Shown here piece by piece: positions 1-8,191 of a stretch of DNA of 64,000 nt; within the stretch, counting starts at the first letter, position 1; each line of letters begins with the position of its first letter. The stretch is from assembly GCF_036416795.1 (NCBI RefSeq), contig NZ_CP143867.1, positions 5,014,001 to 5,078,000 on the forward strand, read 5' to 3'. The notes beneath the pieces were generated by a model. The model worked only from the letters and a program-made list of their open reading frames with translations, made no database searches and was not told where the DNA came from. A program made the position numbers and the translations under genes. The DNA is from Bacteroides sp. MSB163 (GTDB lineage Bacteria; Bacteroidota; Bacteroidia; Bacteroidales; Bacteroidaceae).

Positions 1-2
1 TG

Positions 3-56
3 GCAAGTAGCTACGACGGCATGATGTTAGGTTTCTCACTTGAGAAGAAAGAATAA
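3..56 (+). CDS. 3' end of an unidentified gene (partial)
   Basis: Only the last 17 codons and the TAA stop are inside the window. The visible residues end in MMLGFSLEKKE. The frame is open to the left edge, and a strong terminator follows about 20 nt downstream, which supports a real gene end. Too little is visible to name a family. Confidence 0.5.
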   Translation, partial: ASSYDGMMLGFSLEKKE

Positions 57-70
57 AACGGAATATCAAT

Positions 71-112
71 AAAAAAAGTCCCGTAAACATAATGTTTACG
101 GGACTTTTTTAT
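71..112. terminator. Rho-independent terminator, probably bidirectional
   Basis: A perfect 14-bp inverted repeat (77-90 and 92-105) is followed by a run of T on the plus strand and by T-rich sequence on the minus strand. It sits between the plus-strand gene ending at 56 and the end of the minus-strand tRNA array, so it can serve both. Confidence 0.85.
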
Positions 113-121
113 TCTCAATGG

Positions 122-194
122 AGCGGAAAACGAGACTCGAACTCGCGACCCTAACCTTGGCAAGGTTATGCTCTACCAACTGAGCTATTTCCGC
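122..194 (-). tRNA. tRNA-Gly (GCC)
   Basis: This 73-nt cloverleaf has a 7-bp acceptor (GCGGAAA with TTTCCGC), a D-arm, the anticodon GCC in loop TTGCCAA and a canonical T-loop. No CCA is encoded. It is the last gene of a six-tRNA minus-strand array and is identical by eye to the copies at 341-413 and 668-740. Confidence 0.97.
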
Positions 195-225
195 ATTAGA
201 TGACTCTCTTTTCACAAAGAGAAAG

Positions 226-307
226 TGCCCAGAACAGGACTCGAACCTGCATGCCTCTCGACACACGCACCTGAAACGTGCGCGTCTACCAATTCCGCCA
301 CCTGGGC
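226..307 (-). tRNA. tRNA-Leu (CAG)
   Basis: This 82-nt class II tRNA has a long variable arm. Folding the anticodon stem as CACGT/GCGTG leaves loop TTCAGGT, so the anticodon is CAG. It is identical by eye to the copy at 559-640 and belongs to the minus-strand array. Confidence 0.95.
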
Positions 308-340
308 ATTATCAGTCATCCAGACAAAAACAAAAAAATG

Positions 341-413
341 AGCGGAAAACGAGACTCGAACTCGCGACCCTAACCTTGGCAAGGTTATGCTCTACCAACT
401 GAGCTATTTCCGC
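341..413 (-). tRNA. tRNA-Gly (GCC)
   Basis: Second of three identical 73-nt tRNA-Gly genes with anticodon GCC. The acceptor, D-arm and T-arm are intact. It lies between tRNA-Leu(CAG) and tRNA-Leu(GAG) in the array. Confidence 0.97.
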
Positions 414-428
414 ATTATGATAATCGTG

Positions 429-512
429 TGAAGAGGAGGAGACTCGAACTCCCACAACATTCCTGTCACTACCACCTCAAAGTAGCGCGTCTACCAATTC
501 CGCCACCTCTCC
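429..512 (-). tRNA. tRNA-Leu (GAG)
   Basis: This 84-nt class II tRNA has a long variable arm. The anticodon stem CTACT/GGTAG closes loop TTGAGGT, giving anticodon GAG. The acceptor pairs over 7 bp with one G-U pair. Confidence 0.95.
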
Positions 513-558
513 ATACTATCTCATACCTTCAAAGAACTAAAACTTGCCTCACCTAACG

Positions 559-640
559 TGCCCAGAACAGGACTCGAACCTGCATGCCTCTCGACACACG
601 CACCTGAAACGTGCGCGTCTACCAATTCCGCCACCTGGGC
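559..640 (-). tRNA. tRNA-Leu (CAG)
   Basis: Second copy of the 82-nt class II tRNA-Leu with anticodon CAG, identical by eye to 226-307. Together with the adjacent tRNA-Gly it forms a repeated Gly-Leu pair. Confidence 0.95.
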
Positions 641-667
641 ATTAGGTAATTGCAATCTATGTACTTG

Positions 668-740
668 AGCGGAAAACGAGACTCGAACTCGCGACCCTAA
701 CCTTGGCAAGGTTATGCTCTACCAACTGAGCTATTTCCGC
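668..740 (-). tRNA. tRNA-Gly (GCC), first gene of the array
   Basis: Promoter-proximal member of the array: 73 nt, anticodon GCC, all arms intact. Its 5' end lies 12 nt from a good Bacteroides-type promoter box. Confidence 0.97.
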
Positions 741-751
741 GTTTGCGGTTG

Positions 752-782
752 CAAAGGTAGATATTTTCTCCAAACCTGCAAA
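752..782 (-). promoter_or_regulatory. Bacteroides-type promoter of the tRNA array
   Basis: On the minus strand, TTTG (782-779) and TACCTTTG (759-752) are separated by 19 nt. This matches the Bacteroides consensus TTTG - 19 to 21 nt - TAnnTTTG. It lies immediately upstream of the first tRNA. Confidence 0.75.
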
Positions 783-850
783 CATTCCGCTTATTTTTTT
801 CGCGAAGAAAAATACACATTTACCATGCGAAAGCGGCAGGCTTTTGATTA

Positions 851-1993
851 TCAACTCATTCTGTCGCGATAATCTTCGTAAGAAAATTGCTTGAAAATAT
901 CAGCTTTCCTCTCTTTGGTCCACATAGCGATAGCAGGATGGTGAATTCCATTGAACATATTTGTTTTCACCATAGTATAATGTATCATGTCTTCGAAAAC
1001 AATACGTTCTCCGATTTGCAATTCATGGTCGAAGCTCCAGTCGCCCATATAGTCACCACTCAAACATGAATTTCCACCCAGGCGATACACATGACAACCA
1101 CCATTATTTCCCATCTCAGCGCCACGTACGGCAGGCTGGTAAGGCATTTCAAGACAGTCGGGCATATGACAGGTAAAACTCACATTAAGAATGGCAGTAC
1201 GGATACCACGACTTTCTACAATATCTACTACTTCAGAAACCAATACGCCGGTTTGCCAAGTAAAGGCAGAACCAGGTTCAAGGATAATACGCAAATGAGG
1301 ATGACGGGCACGCAAATCTTTCAGCAGTTCAATAAGATGCTCCACGTCATAATCTTTACGCGTCATCAGATGACCACCTCCCAGATTCAACCACTTGATT
1401 TGCGGAAACCAACGAGAGAATTTTTCTTCCAGATGCATTAATGTCCGTTCCAGTTCATAAGATGAAGATTCGCAATGACAATGACAGTGGAAACCTTCAA
1501 TACCTTGCGGCAGGACCTCAGTCAATAAATCCGCCGTCATACCGAAACGGGTGCCGGGAGCACAGGGATTATAAAGTTCCGTTTCCACTTCGGAATATTC
1601 CGGATTGATACGAATACCGCAAGAAATGCCACTCCCCTCTTTCACTACCTTTGGATAGAAACGACAGAACTGCGACAAAGAATTAAAAGTTATATGACTA
1701 CTACAACGCATGATTTCAGGAAAATCAGCTTCCGTATAAGCGGGAGAATAAGTATGCGCCTTACTGCCGAATTCTTCCAGTGCCAGACGTGCCTCGTAAA
1801 CCGAACTTGCTGTAGAATGCTCTATGTATTCCCTAAATATGGGAAACGAGCGCCACATGGCAAAAGACTTAAATGCCAGGATAATCTCTACTCCGGCACG
1901 GTCAGCAACATTTTTTATAAGGGTGAGGTTTTTTCTCAGCAATTCTTCATCCATGATATAGCACGGAGAAGGGAAACAATTGAAATCTATCAT
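851..1993 (-). CDS. nspC: Carboxynorspermidine decarboxylase
   Basis: The protein is a PLP-dependent fold-III decarboxylase of about 380 residues, the family length. NspC decarboxylates carboxynorspermidine or carboxyspermidine, the last step of the alternative norspermidine/spermidine pathway in the cytosol. The PLP lysine is visible in LAFKSFAMW (about residue 42), and a glycine-rich LNLGGGH segment and an EPGSAF segment match the phosphate-binding and active-site regions of the ornithine/DAP decarboxylase superfamily. I chose the ATG at 1993 (MIDFNCFPSP), which begins 10 nt after the stop of uvrD/pcrA. The longer open frame to 2086 would run back into that gene and carries an unrelated N-terminus. 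It is probably co-transcribed with the helicase gene. Confidence 0.93.
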   Translation of the reverse strand: MIDFNCFPSPCYIMDEELLRKNLTLIKNVADRAGVEIILAFKSFAMWRSFPIFREYIEHSTASSVYEARLALEEFGSKAHTYSPAYTEADFPEIMRCSSHITFNSLSQFCRFYPKVVKEGSGISCGIRINPEYSEVETELYNPCAPGTRFGMTADLLTEVLPQGIEGFHCHCHCESSSYELERTLMHLEEKFSRWFPQIKWLNLGGGHLMTRKDYDVEHLIELLKDLRARHPHLRIILEPGSAFTWQTGVLVSEVVDIVESRGIRTAILNVSFTCHMPDCLEMPYQPAVRGAEMGNNGGCHVYRLGGNSCLSGDYMGDWSFDHELQIGERIVFEDMIHYTMVKTNMFNGIHHPAIAMWTKERKADIFKQFSYEDYRDRMS

Positions 1994-2003
1994 ATTTTCT
2001 TTT

Positions 2004-4304
2004 TTAACCAATGATCTTAAAACGGGCAAAGCGCAATAAAAGTTGTTTGTCGCCCGCATTTTTGAAATGAATGGTAGCTTTGGCATTATCGCCCTGCCCT
2101 TCCACTTTCATCACTTCTCCCAGACCGAAACGTTCATGCTCGATCAGTTGTCCCGGCTGCACAGCCATTACAGAAGCCGAGGTGGGTGCAGAGGAAGAGA
2201 TTGCCGGAGTCACCCGTTTCAGATTGCGCGGAACACTTGGAGCAATAATCTGCTGTTTGGAACGCTGCGGAGTTTCTTTTTCCGTATTATACAATGATTC
2301 ACGAACATGAGGTGAACGGGAACTACCAATCCCCGCGTCCTGAGACAAGCGGAGGAAGCGGACGTCGATATCTTTCAGAAAACGACTGGGACTACCAAAT
2401 TCCATTTTCCCATAACGGAAACGAGTACGTGCGTACGAAAGGAAACAATGTTCTTCCGCGCGAGTGATAGCCACATAAAACAAACGCCTCTCCTCTTCCA
2501 ACGCACGGGGAGAATCTCCGACCATACCACTGGGGAAAAGATTTTCTTCCATTCCCACCACAAATACATTTCTAAATTCCAGTCCTTTGGCAGAATGAAC
2601 GGTCATAAGCGTTATTTTCTCATCATCCCCATTGTCCGAGTCCTGATCAGTCAGCAATGATACTTCCGATAAAAAGTCCGTCAGTGAAATATTCGGATTA
2701 CCCTCTTCCATGCGCAAAGCACAGAAATCGCTCATACCATTCACTAATTCCTCAATATTCTCTTTGCGGCTAAGATTTTCCGGTGAATTATCTTGGCAGA
2801 CATCATTAATAATACCGGACTGACGGATGATTTCCGTACCAATCTCATAGGCATTCTTCTCCACTACCCCTTCTATAAATCCACCAATCAGTTCACGGAA
2901 ACCTTGCAGTTTAGAGTGCGTGCCTTTATTGAAATTCAATCCGTATGTCAGCGGCTCACAAAGCACAGCCCAAAGACTGATATTGTTTTCCGTAGCAGCA
3001 GTAATAATTTTACCTACCGTCGTATCTCCGATACCACGGGCCGGATAATTGATAATACGTTTGAATGCTTCTTCATCATTGGGATTGACCACCAGCCGGA
3101 AGTAAGCTATCACATCCTTAATCTCTTTACGTTGATAGAAGGATAGACCACCATAAATGCGATAAGGCATACCCCGCTTACGCATAGCTTCCTCAAATAC
3201 ACGGCTCTGCGCATTGGTCCGATAAAGTATGGCAAAATCAGAATAGGCGTAATGCTCCGAACGGCGCAACTCAGCAATCTTATTGACTACAATATCTCCT
3301 TCTTCCACATCACTATATGCCTGAAACACACCGATTGCTTCCCCTTTCTCCTTTTCAGAAAAGACCTCCTTGCGTATCTGTCTCTCATTCTTTTCAATCA
3401 GGCTGTTGGCAGCGCAGACAATGGTTTGCGTAGACCGATAGTTCTGTTCCAGTTTGAATACTTTCGTATTGGGGTACACTTTTGTAAAATACAATATATT
3501 GTCAATATCTGCTCCCCGGAAAGAATAGATACTCTGCGCATCATCCCCTACCACACACACGTGCTGGTGATCCTTTGCCAACTGCAACACAATGCTGTGC
3601 TGGGCATAGTTGGTATCTTGATATTCATCTACCAGAATATAGCGGAACTGTTCCTGATAGCGTACCAATACTTCGGGATGATCTCTGAAGAGAATAAAAG
3701 TATAAAAGAGCAAATCATCAAAATCCATGGCATCCGCCTGCCTGCAACGATCCCAATAACGATGGTAAATATCCCGGACCGCAGGCATCTTGGCAGCACA
3801 ATCACCTTCATAAGCCTCCTTATTAGAGGCATACCCCGCAGGAGAAACCAAGTGGTTCTTCGCATTCGAGATGCGTGCCTGCACACTACCCGGTTTGTAG
3901 ACTTTCTCATCCAGCCCCATTTCTTTTATGATAGAGCGTACCAGACTTTTACTATCTGCCGTATCATAGATAGTAAACTGTGAGGTAAAACCAATATTCG
4001 CAGCTTCCGCATGCAGAATACGTAGAAATATGGAGTGGAACGTACCCATCCATAAATGACGTGCCCGTTGATCTCCCACCTGCCGGGCAATACGTTCTTT
4101 CATTTCACGGGCAGCTTTATTGGTAAAGGTCAAAGCCAATATATTCCATGGCTGATAACCATTCTCCAACAAATATGCTATCTTGTAGGTCAGCACCCGT
4201 GTCTTTCCGGAACCTGCACCGGCTATAACCAGCGACGGACCCTCGTTGTAGAGCACTGCAGCACGCTGTCCTTCATTCAATTCTTCGATATAATTCGCAT
4301 TCAT
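2004..4304 (-). CDS. uvrD: UvrD/PcrA-type superfamily 1 DNA helicase
   Basis: This 766-residue ATP-dependent 3'-5' helicase would act in nucleotide excision repair, mismatch repair and clearing of blocked replication. Visible motifs in order are the Q motif region LNEGQRAAV, Walker A GAGSGKT (29-35), Walker B ILVDEYQDTN, GDDAQSIYSFRGA, EQNYRST, the SF1 motif LMTVHSAKGLEF and motif VI FYVAITRAEE. The C-terminal segment beginning GQLIEHERFGLGEV matches the Tudor-like tail of PcrA/UvrD that contacts RNA polymerase. Length and motif order fit the family. It is the first gene of a likely two-gene unit with nspC. UvrD and PcrA cannot be told apart from sequence alone. Confidence 0.96.
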   Translation of the reverse strand: MNANYIEELNEGQRAAVLYNEGPSLVIAGAGSGKTRVLTYKIAYLLENGYQPWNILALTFTNKAAREMKERIARQVGDQRARHLWMGTFHSIFLRILHAEAANIGFTSQFTIYDTADSKSLVRSIIKEMGLDEKVYKPGSVQARISNAKNHLVSPAGYASNKEAYEGDCAAKMPAVRDIYHRYWDRCRQADAMDFDDLLFYTFILFRDHPEVLVRYQEQFRYILVDEYQDTNYAQHSIVLQLAKDHQHVCVVGDDAQSIYSFRGADIDNILYFTKVYPNTKVFKLEQNYRSTQTIVCAANSLIEKNERQIRKEVFSEKEKGEAIGVFQAYSDVEEGDIVVNKIAELRRSEHYAYSDFAILYRTNAQSRVFEEAMRKRGMPYRIYGGLSFYQRKEIKDVIAYFRLVVNPNDEEAFKRIINYPARGIGDTTVGKIITAATENNISLWAVLCEPLTYGLNFNKGTHSKLQGFRELIGGFIEGVVEKNAYEIGTEIIRQSGIINDVCQDNSPENLSRKENIEELVNGMSDFCALRMEEGNPNISLTDFLSEVSLLTDQDSDNGDDEKITLMTVHSAKGLEFRNVFVVGMEENLFPSGMVGDSPRALEEERRLFYVAITRAEEHCFLSYARTRFRYGKMEFGSPSRFLKDIDVRFLRLSQDAGIGSSRSPHVRESLYNTEKETPQRSKQQIIAPSVPRNLKRVTPAISSSAPTSASVMAVQPGQLIEHERFGLGEVMKVEGQGDNAKATIHFKNAGDKQLLLRFARFKIIG

Positions 4305-4329
4305 GTATGCAAAATTAAAAGAATCTTTT

Positions 4330-4337
4330 TATATTTG
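4330..4337 (+). promoter_or_regulatory. Possible -7 box of a Bacteroides promoter
   Basis: TATATTTG fits TAnnTTTG and lies 35 nt before the ATG of the downstream gene. No good -33 TTTG is seen at the expected distance, so the call is tentative. Confidence 0.4.
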
Positions 4338-4371
4338 TACAATGTTATTCAAACTAAAATCATAAGAAACT

Positions 4372-6111
4372 ATGGAACAAATTAAAAATATGCGACTTTA
4401 CATTTCTTTTATCTGCCTGTTGGCCTTCTTATGTGCTTCGCCTGTAATGGCGCAAAAGCAAAGTAAAGTAGAAAAGCTCTTGAAATTTCTTGTAAACAAT
4501 GAGAACGAGAAATTTACAAAAAACCGGGACAAATTAGACGCTGAAACAGCAACAGCTTTTAAAACAGAAGTCAAACTAATCGATTTGTGCGATCAAATCT
4601 GGAATCAGCAAGAGGTAACCGTTGCCAAAGATTTTTTCCAGGCCTATGTAGATGCCACCAAAGCCAACTTTATTTCCATCTGTCAGGAAGCCGATGCTGA
4701 TCCGGCCGCAATACGTAAACGTATGGAAGATAACATCAGTGCCATATTAGATGAATATCCCAATAAATTAGTCTATTCCAGCACTCTGGTAGATGCCGTA
4801 AAAGCATCAGGATATGAATTGTCCGATGAAAGCAAGAAACATCTGTATGATGTACATGAAGAGGAATTATGGAAAGACTTCGTACGCAACAAGAACATTC
4901 CGAAATGCGAAAAATATCTGACTGAATATGCAGATGGTAAATATAAAGCAGAAGCCATGATAGAATACAATCGTCTGTTGTTCCAAACCGTACAGAAATC
5001 ACCATCCGCCAGTAACTTTAAGAGATTTTTCGATCATGACCGACTCAACACGTTCTTCAACGGACGTTCCAAGCGGGAGTCTATGGCGCAGGCTCTCTCT
5101 ATTTATGATGATTATCTTTACGGTAACATCTGCAAAGCGCAGGCCATAGCTTCCATTAAGCAGGCTATTGCAGAATACGAACAGGCCCCTTATTTGAGTC
5201 CAGGCGATAAAAAGTATACCAATACCCTAGAGTACAAAAAAGACAGTATTGACTATGAAACACTAAAGCTGGAAGTGAACTCCCCAAGCAAACTGGGACT
5301 CATCAAAGAATACCTCCTAACTCATAAATACAAGGAATTCCGTGATAAAGCCAACAAGTTACGTGTACCTTTTGAGCAACAATTGGTATGGAGTAATCCT
5401 ACTACCATCCAGGCATACACCCATGGATTATTGATGAAATCCAATGAGACGAAGAATGGAAAGAGTACTCAGAAAACCTATACGTATGATGAGAACGGAA
5501 GACTGGTTAGTATCAAGGAAGTTACGGAAGATAAGGGAACCACTACCCTACAGACTAATTTCTTGTATGATTCGCAAGGTAACTGCGTAGAAGAAGTGCA
5601 GGTAAACCAAAGAGGTATGAAGGAGGTGTACAAACGCCTGCGTGCTTTCAGCACACTGGGTGTCATTCTTTCGGATTCCGCTTTCTATCAGAGCGGAAAA
5701 CTGATCGTAAGAAAATACCATCCACAACTCAGTCTGCTGGCAGGAGAGACAGTTTACGAAAAGAACATTCCGGTATCTTCCGTAATCAACCAATATAATA
5801 AGAAGGGACAGATCATCAAGAGAGAAGAAACATTCTCATTGCCTAAAGATCCGTTACCCACCCAGGTAAGTAAACAAGTGGATGTATATGAATACGATAC
5901 TTATGGTTATCTGACAAAGATCACATTTGAAAAGACTCTCGTCAATAGTGATAAGACCAGCGGTTCACTCATATTCTTGTATGACGAATTCGGTAACCAA
6001 ATAGACAGTAACGCCTATTATGAATATGACAGTACCGGACGCTGGATACAAAAAACAGATCGAGGAGATGCCAAGAATACAGAAAAGATTCAGATTATCT
6101 ATCAACAATAA
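4372..6111 (+). CDS. Secreted protein with C-terminal YD-like repeats, function unknown
   Basis: The protein has 579 residues. The N-terminus, a hydrophobic run within LYISFICLLAFLCASP ending near MAQKQ, is a signal peptide, so it is exported to the periplasm or cell surface. The middle is helical and charged. From about residue 370 it contains several YD-type beta repeats such as YTYDENGRLVSI, FLYDSQGNCVEE, YEYDTYGYLTKI and FLYDEFGNQID, as found in RHS/YD-repeat proteins. Unlike RHS toxins it is short and has no C-terminal toxin domain or RHS core cleavage motif, so a binding or structural role is more likely. It stands alone between divergent uvrD and a convergent operon, and is closed by a strong terminator. 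An alternative start is the internal ATG at MRLYISF. Confidence 0.7.
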   Translation: MEQIKNMRLYISFICLLAFLCASPVMAQKQSKVEKLLKFLVNNENEKFTKNRDKLDAETATAFKTEVKLIDLCDQIWNQQEVTVAKDFFQAYVDATKANFISICQEADADPAAIRKRMEDNISAILDEYPNKLVYSSTLVDAVKASGYELSDESKKHLYDVHEEELWKDFVRNKNIPKCEKYLTEYADGKYKAEAMIEYNRLLFQTVQKSPSASNFKRFFDHDRLNTFFNGRSKRESMAQALSIYDDYLYGNICKAQAIASIKQAIAEYEQAPYLSPGDKKYTNTLEYKKDSIDYETLKLEVNSPSKLGLIKEYLLTHKYKEFRDKANKLRVPFEQQLVWSNPTTIQAYTHGLLMKSNETKNGKSTQKTYTYDENGRLVSIKEVTEDKGTTTLQTNFLYDSQGNCVEEVQVNQRGMKEVYKRLRAFSTLGVILSDSAFYQSGKLIVRKYHPQLSLLAGETVYEKNIPVSSVINQYNKKGQIIKREETFSLPKDPLPTQVSKQVDVYEYDTYGYLTKITFEKTLVNSDKTSGSLIFLYDEFGNQIDSNAYYEYDSTGRWIQKTDRGDAKNTEKIQIIYQQ

Positions 6112-6114
6112 CTA

Positions 6115-6158
6115 TAAAAAATACCGTCCGTATTTCATTATGCGGACGGTATTTTTTT
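6115..6158. terminator. Bidirectional terminator
   Basis: An inverted repeat pairs TACCGTCCG (6122-6130) with CGGACGGTA (6143-6151). It is flanked by A-rich sequence on the left and a T run on the right, so it can end both the plus-strand gene at 6111 and the minus-strand operon that stops at 6175. Confidence 0.85.
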
Positions 6159-6174
6159 ATATAATCACTCTATT

Positions 6175-7146
6175 TTATGATATTCGTTGCGCAATTTCCT
6201 GAATAGAAAAAGAGCCTTCCAAAGTACGAACCTGTATCTTTCCATGCAGCAGGTTAAAGAAGAAATCAGCCACCTTCTCCGGAATAATTTCACAAAGCTC
6301 TCCATTCGCATCAACTCCCAGATCATAGGTTTTCAGCAATTGACTTCCTAACGCAGTAGCTCCTATCAGGAAGTGATTTCTCAATTTATCCACATTGACC
6401 AGATCCGCAGCCAACACCTTTCCTACTACCGAATAGCAATGCACCAGTACCTTTTCGTCTCCTTCAAACAGTTGAGATTCTTGCTCGTCAGAATAGGTAT
6501 TCATCTCTATAATACCTGTATTTTCCATCTCTGGAGTTCCTTTATAAAGAGCGCCCAAATCCGCCAGACTCAGATTAAACAGGCGGGCTTCACTCGTGAC
6601 TTGCATTTCTTCGCCACTGAATGCACTGGGTAACAGTAACTTTATATCCCCGCTAACAGCTACATTCTTCGCATTGAAAGTTCCCACTATACAGTCTTTC
6701 ATGGTCAACTTAGCCGTAGCAAAAACTCCTCCCAATACTATACAGTCCTCCAATATCACTTCATCTGCAAAAATACTTCCGGCAACGAAAGCATTGCACA
6801 ATTTTACTGTCTTTCCGTTGATGTCAGCCATGAACATCAGACGGCAATCACGAGCATACGACACCAGAGAATCCGAAGTGGCTACCGTCTTACGCAAGAT
6901 AATATCCCCTTTCGCATTATTGCTGATATGGAATTCAAGTTTAGTGAACACCGCACCAAGTATTTCCACATCTCCATTCTGTATTTCCAGCTTGCGGGCA
7001 TAAACAGCCCCTTCTACAATGGTATCGTTCTGTATCAGCACATCCCTTTCCAGTTCAGCAGATGTACGGGGGAGAATAGAACCTTTTACCAGATTCTCAC
7101 TTAAAATTACTCCATTCTCCAAACTTATTACTTTCAATTCTTTCAT
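6175..7146 (-). CDS. Bactofilin-like beta-repeat protein, last gene of a five-gene cluster
   Basis: This 323-residue protein has no signal peptide or membrane segment. From about residue 20 to 200 it consists of short hydrophobic beta repeats (for example DVLIQNDTIVEGAVYARKL, LEDCIVLGGVFATAKL, MKDCIVGTFNAKNVAVSG), the pattern of bactofilin/polymer-forming right-handed beta-helix proteins. The C-terminal 100 residues are different and may mediate partner binding. It follows the 334-residue gene by 38 nt on the same strand and should be co-transcribed with it. By family analogy it could polymerise into a cytoplasmic scaffold for the membrane-anchored products of the cluster, but that is inference. 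A generic beta-helix of another kind is the main alternative. Confidence 0.55.
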   Translation of the reverse strand: MKELKVISLENGVILSENLVKGSILPRTSAELERDVLIQNDTIVEGAVYARKLEIQNGDVEILGAVFTKLEFHISNNAKGDIILRKTVATSDSLVSYARDCRLMFMADINGKTVKLCNAFVAGSIFADEVILEDCIVLGGVFATAKLTMKDCIVGTFNAKNVAVSGDIKLLLPSAFSGEEMQVTSEARLFNLSLADLGALYKGTPEMENTGIIEMNTYSDEQESQLFEGDEKVLVHCYSVVGKVLAADLVNVDKLRNHFLIGATALGSQLLKTYDLGVDANGELCEIIPEKVADFFFNLLHGKIQVRTLEGSFSIQEIAQRIS

Positions 7147-7184
7147 AACTCTACTTCTATTTTATAGAACATAAGTAACGGTAT

Positions 7185-8189
7185 TTACGATAAAAAATTC
7201 CCGGCAAGTTTCCTCATCATTCCGGCTACCCGTTTTTCATGTTCTGAAGAACCTAATCTTTGAATCTCTCTCTCCAGATGCTTTCCAATACGCTGCTTAT
7301 CTTCTTGCGTCATGGCAGGCATGGACGCTTGCTGTACATTCTGACGTACTTTCCAGTCATTGACTCCCATACGTGCAGTCTGTTCATTCATCACAATCTC
7401 AGTCTCTTTACTGCCACCGGCAACAGTCTTCTCTACTACTACCACCGGCAACATCCAACGGGCATTTCTGCATCCGCCAATCAACACATGTTCTATATGA
7501 CTAGCCAGTTGCTTTTGCCCGAGCAGATATTGCTTGGCACTCTCTATCAATCCGGTAGCCCGCTGCTTCATTGTGATAGCAGAAATACGTGCCTGTACAT
7601 CCAACTGCTCTTTATGCCCAACTAATGCCATTGCCGACAGAGACGAGTCCGTGTTGCGCAACTGCTCCTTACGGCTACTTTCCACAAAGCGGAAGCAAGG
7701 CTCCATCAACATGTGAATACGCTGCACCAACTCCCTGTCCAAATTCTCAAAAACGGCGGAGTAACGGGTAGTCAGAATATCATAGTCGTCTATCATCACC
7801 AACTTACGATTAGAAAGTTCATCAGACTGAGACTGCAATTCGGCAACTACGGCTTCCACATTCGAGCACTCTTCCATATTTTGCATATCCAGACTGGCAG
7901 TGATATATCCCAAAAAGCCTTTGGATATATGTTTACCAATCTGCTGAGTACTGGCTATCTTATGGGCAACTTCAGCTGCATTACATGCCACAACTGAGTT
8001 ACGTAAGCTTTCAATGTGTTTACTGCAATCATGTACGCTACTGTTATAAGGATTGTCGTCTATTTCCAGATAGATATCAATCGGCTCTTCCAGAACTACA
8101 GTCTTGGAAGCTGACTTATCACCTACGGTGAGTGTCACCGTTTCGCTCTTCCGGATCACATCATGTAAGATATGTCTTCGTCCTCCCAT
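7185..8189 (-). CDS. Helical protein of unknown function, paralog of the adjacent upstream gene
   Basis: This 334-residue soluble protein is predominantly helical and I do not recognise it. It aligns with the product of the neighbour at 8192-9121. Both carry a KGF segment (SKGFLGYITASLD here, NKGFFSLVTSQIE there), then DDYDILTTRYSAVFENLD versus DDFVILSERYSKLFRGLD, then RIHMLMEPCFRFVE versus RIHELDKPVIRFCE, and a C-terminal segment with a VVEK/LVKK element. This copy has an extra N-terminal beta-like segment of about 45 residues (TVTLTVGDKSASKTVVLEEP). It starts 2 nt after the neighbour's stop, so the two are translationally linked. No catalytic motif is visible. Confidence 0.65.
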   Translation of the reverse strand: MGGRRHILHDVIRKSETVTLTVGDKSASKTVVLEEPIDIYLEIDDNPYNSSVHDCSKHIESLRNSVVACNAAEVAHKIASTQQIGKHISKGFLGYITASLDMQNMEECSNVEAVVAELQSQSDELSNRKLVMIDDYDILTTRYSAVFENLDRELVQRIHMLMEPCFRFVESSRKEQLRNTDSSLSAMALVGHKEQLDVQARISAITMKQRATGLIESAKQYLLGQKQLASHIEHVLIGGCRNARWMLPVVVVEKTVAGGSKETEIVMNEQTARMGVNDWKVRQNVQQASMPAMTQEDKQRIGKHLEREIQRLGSSEHEKRVAGMMRKLAGNFLS

Positions 8190-8191
8190 AA

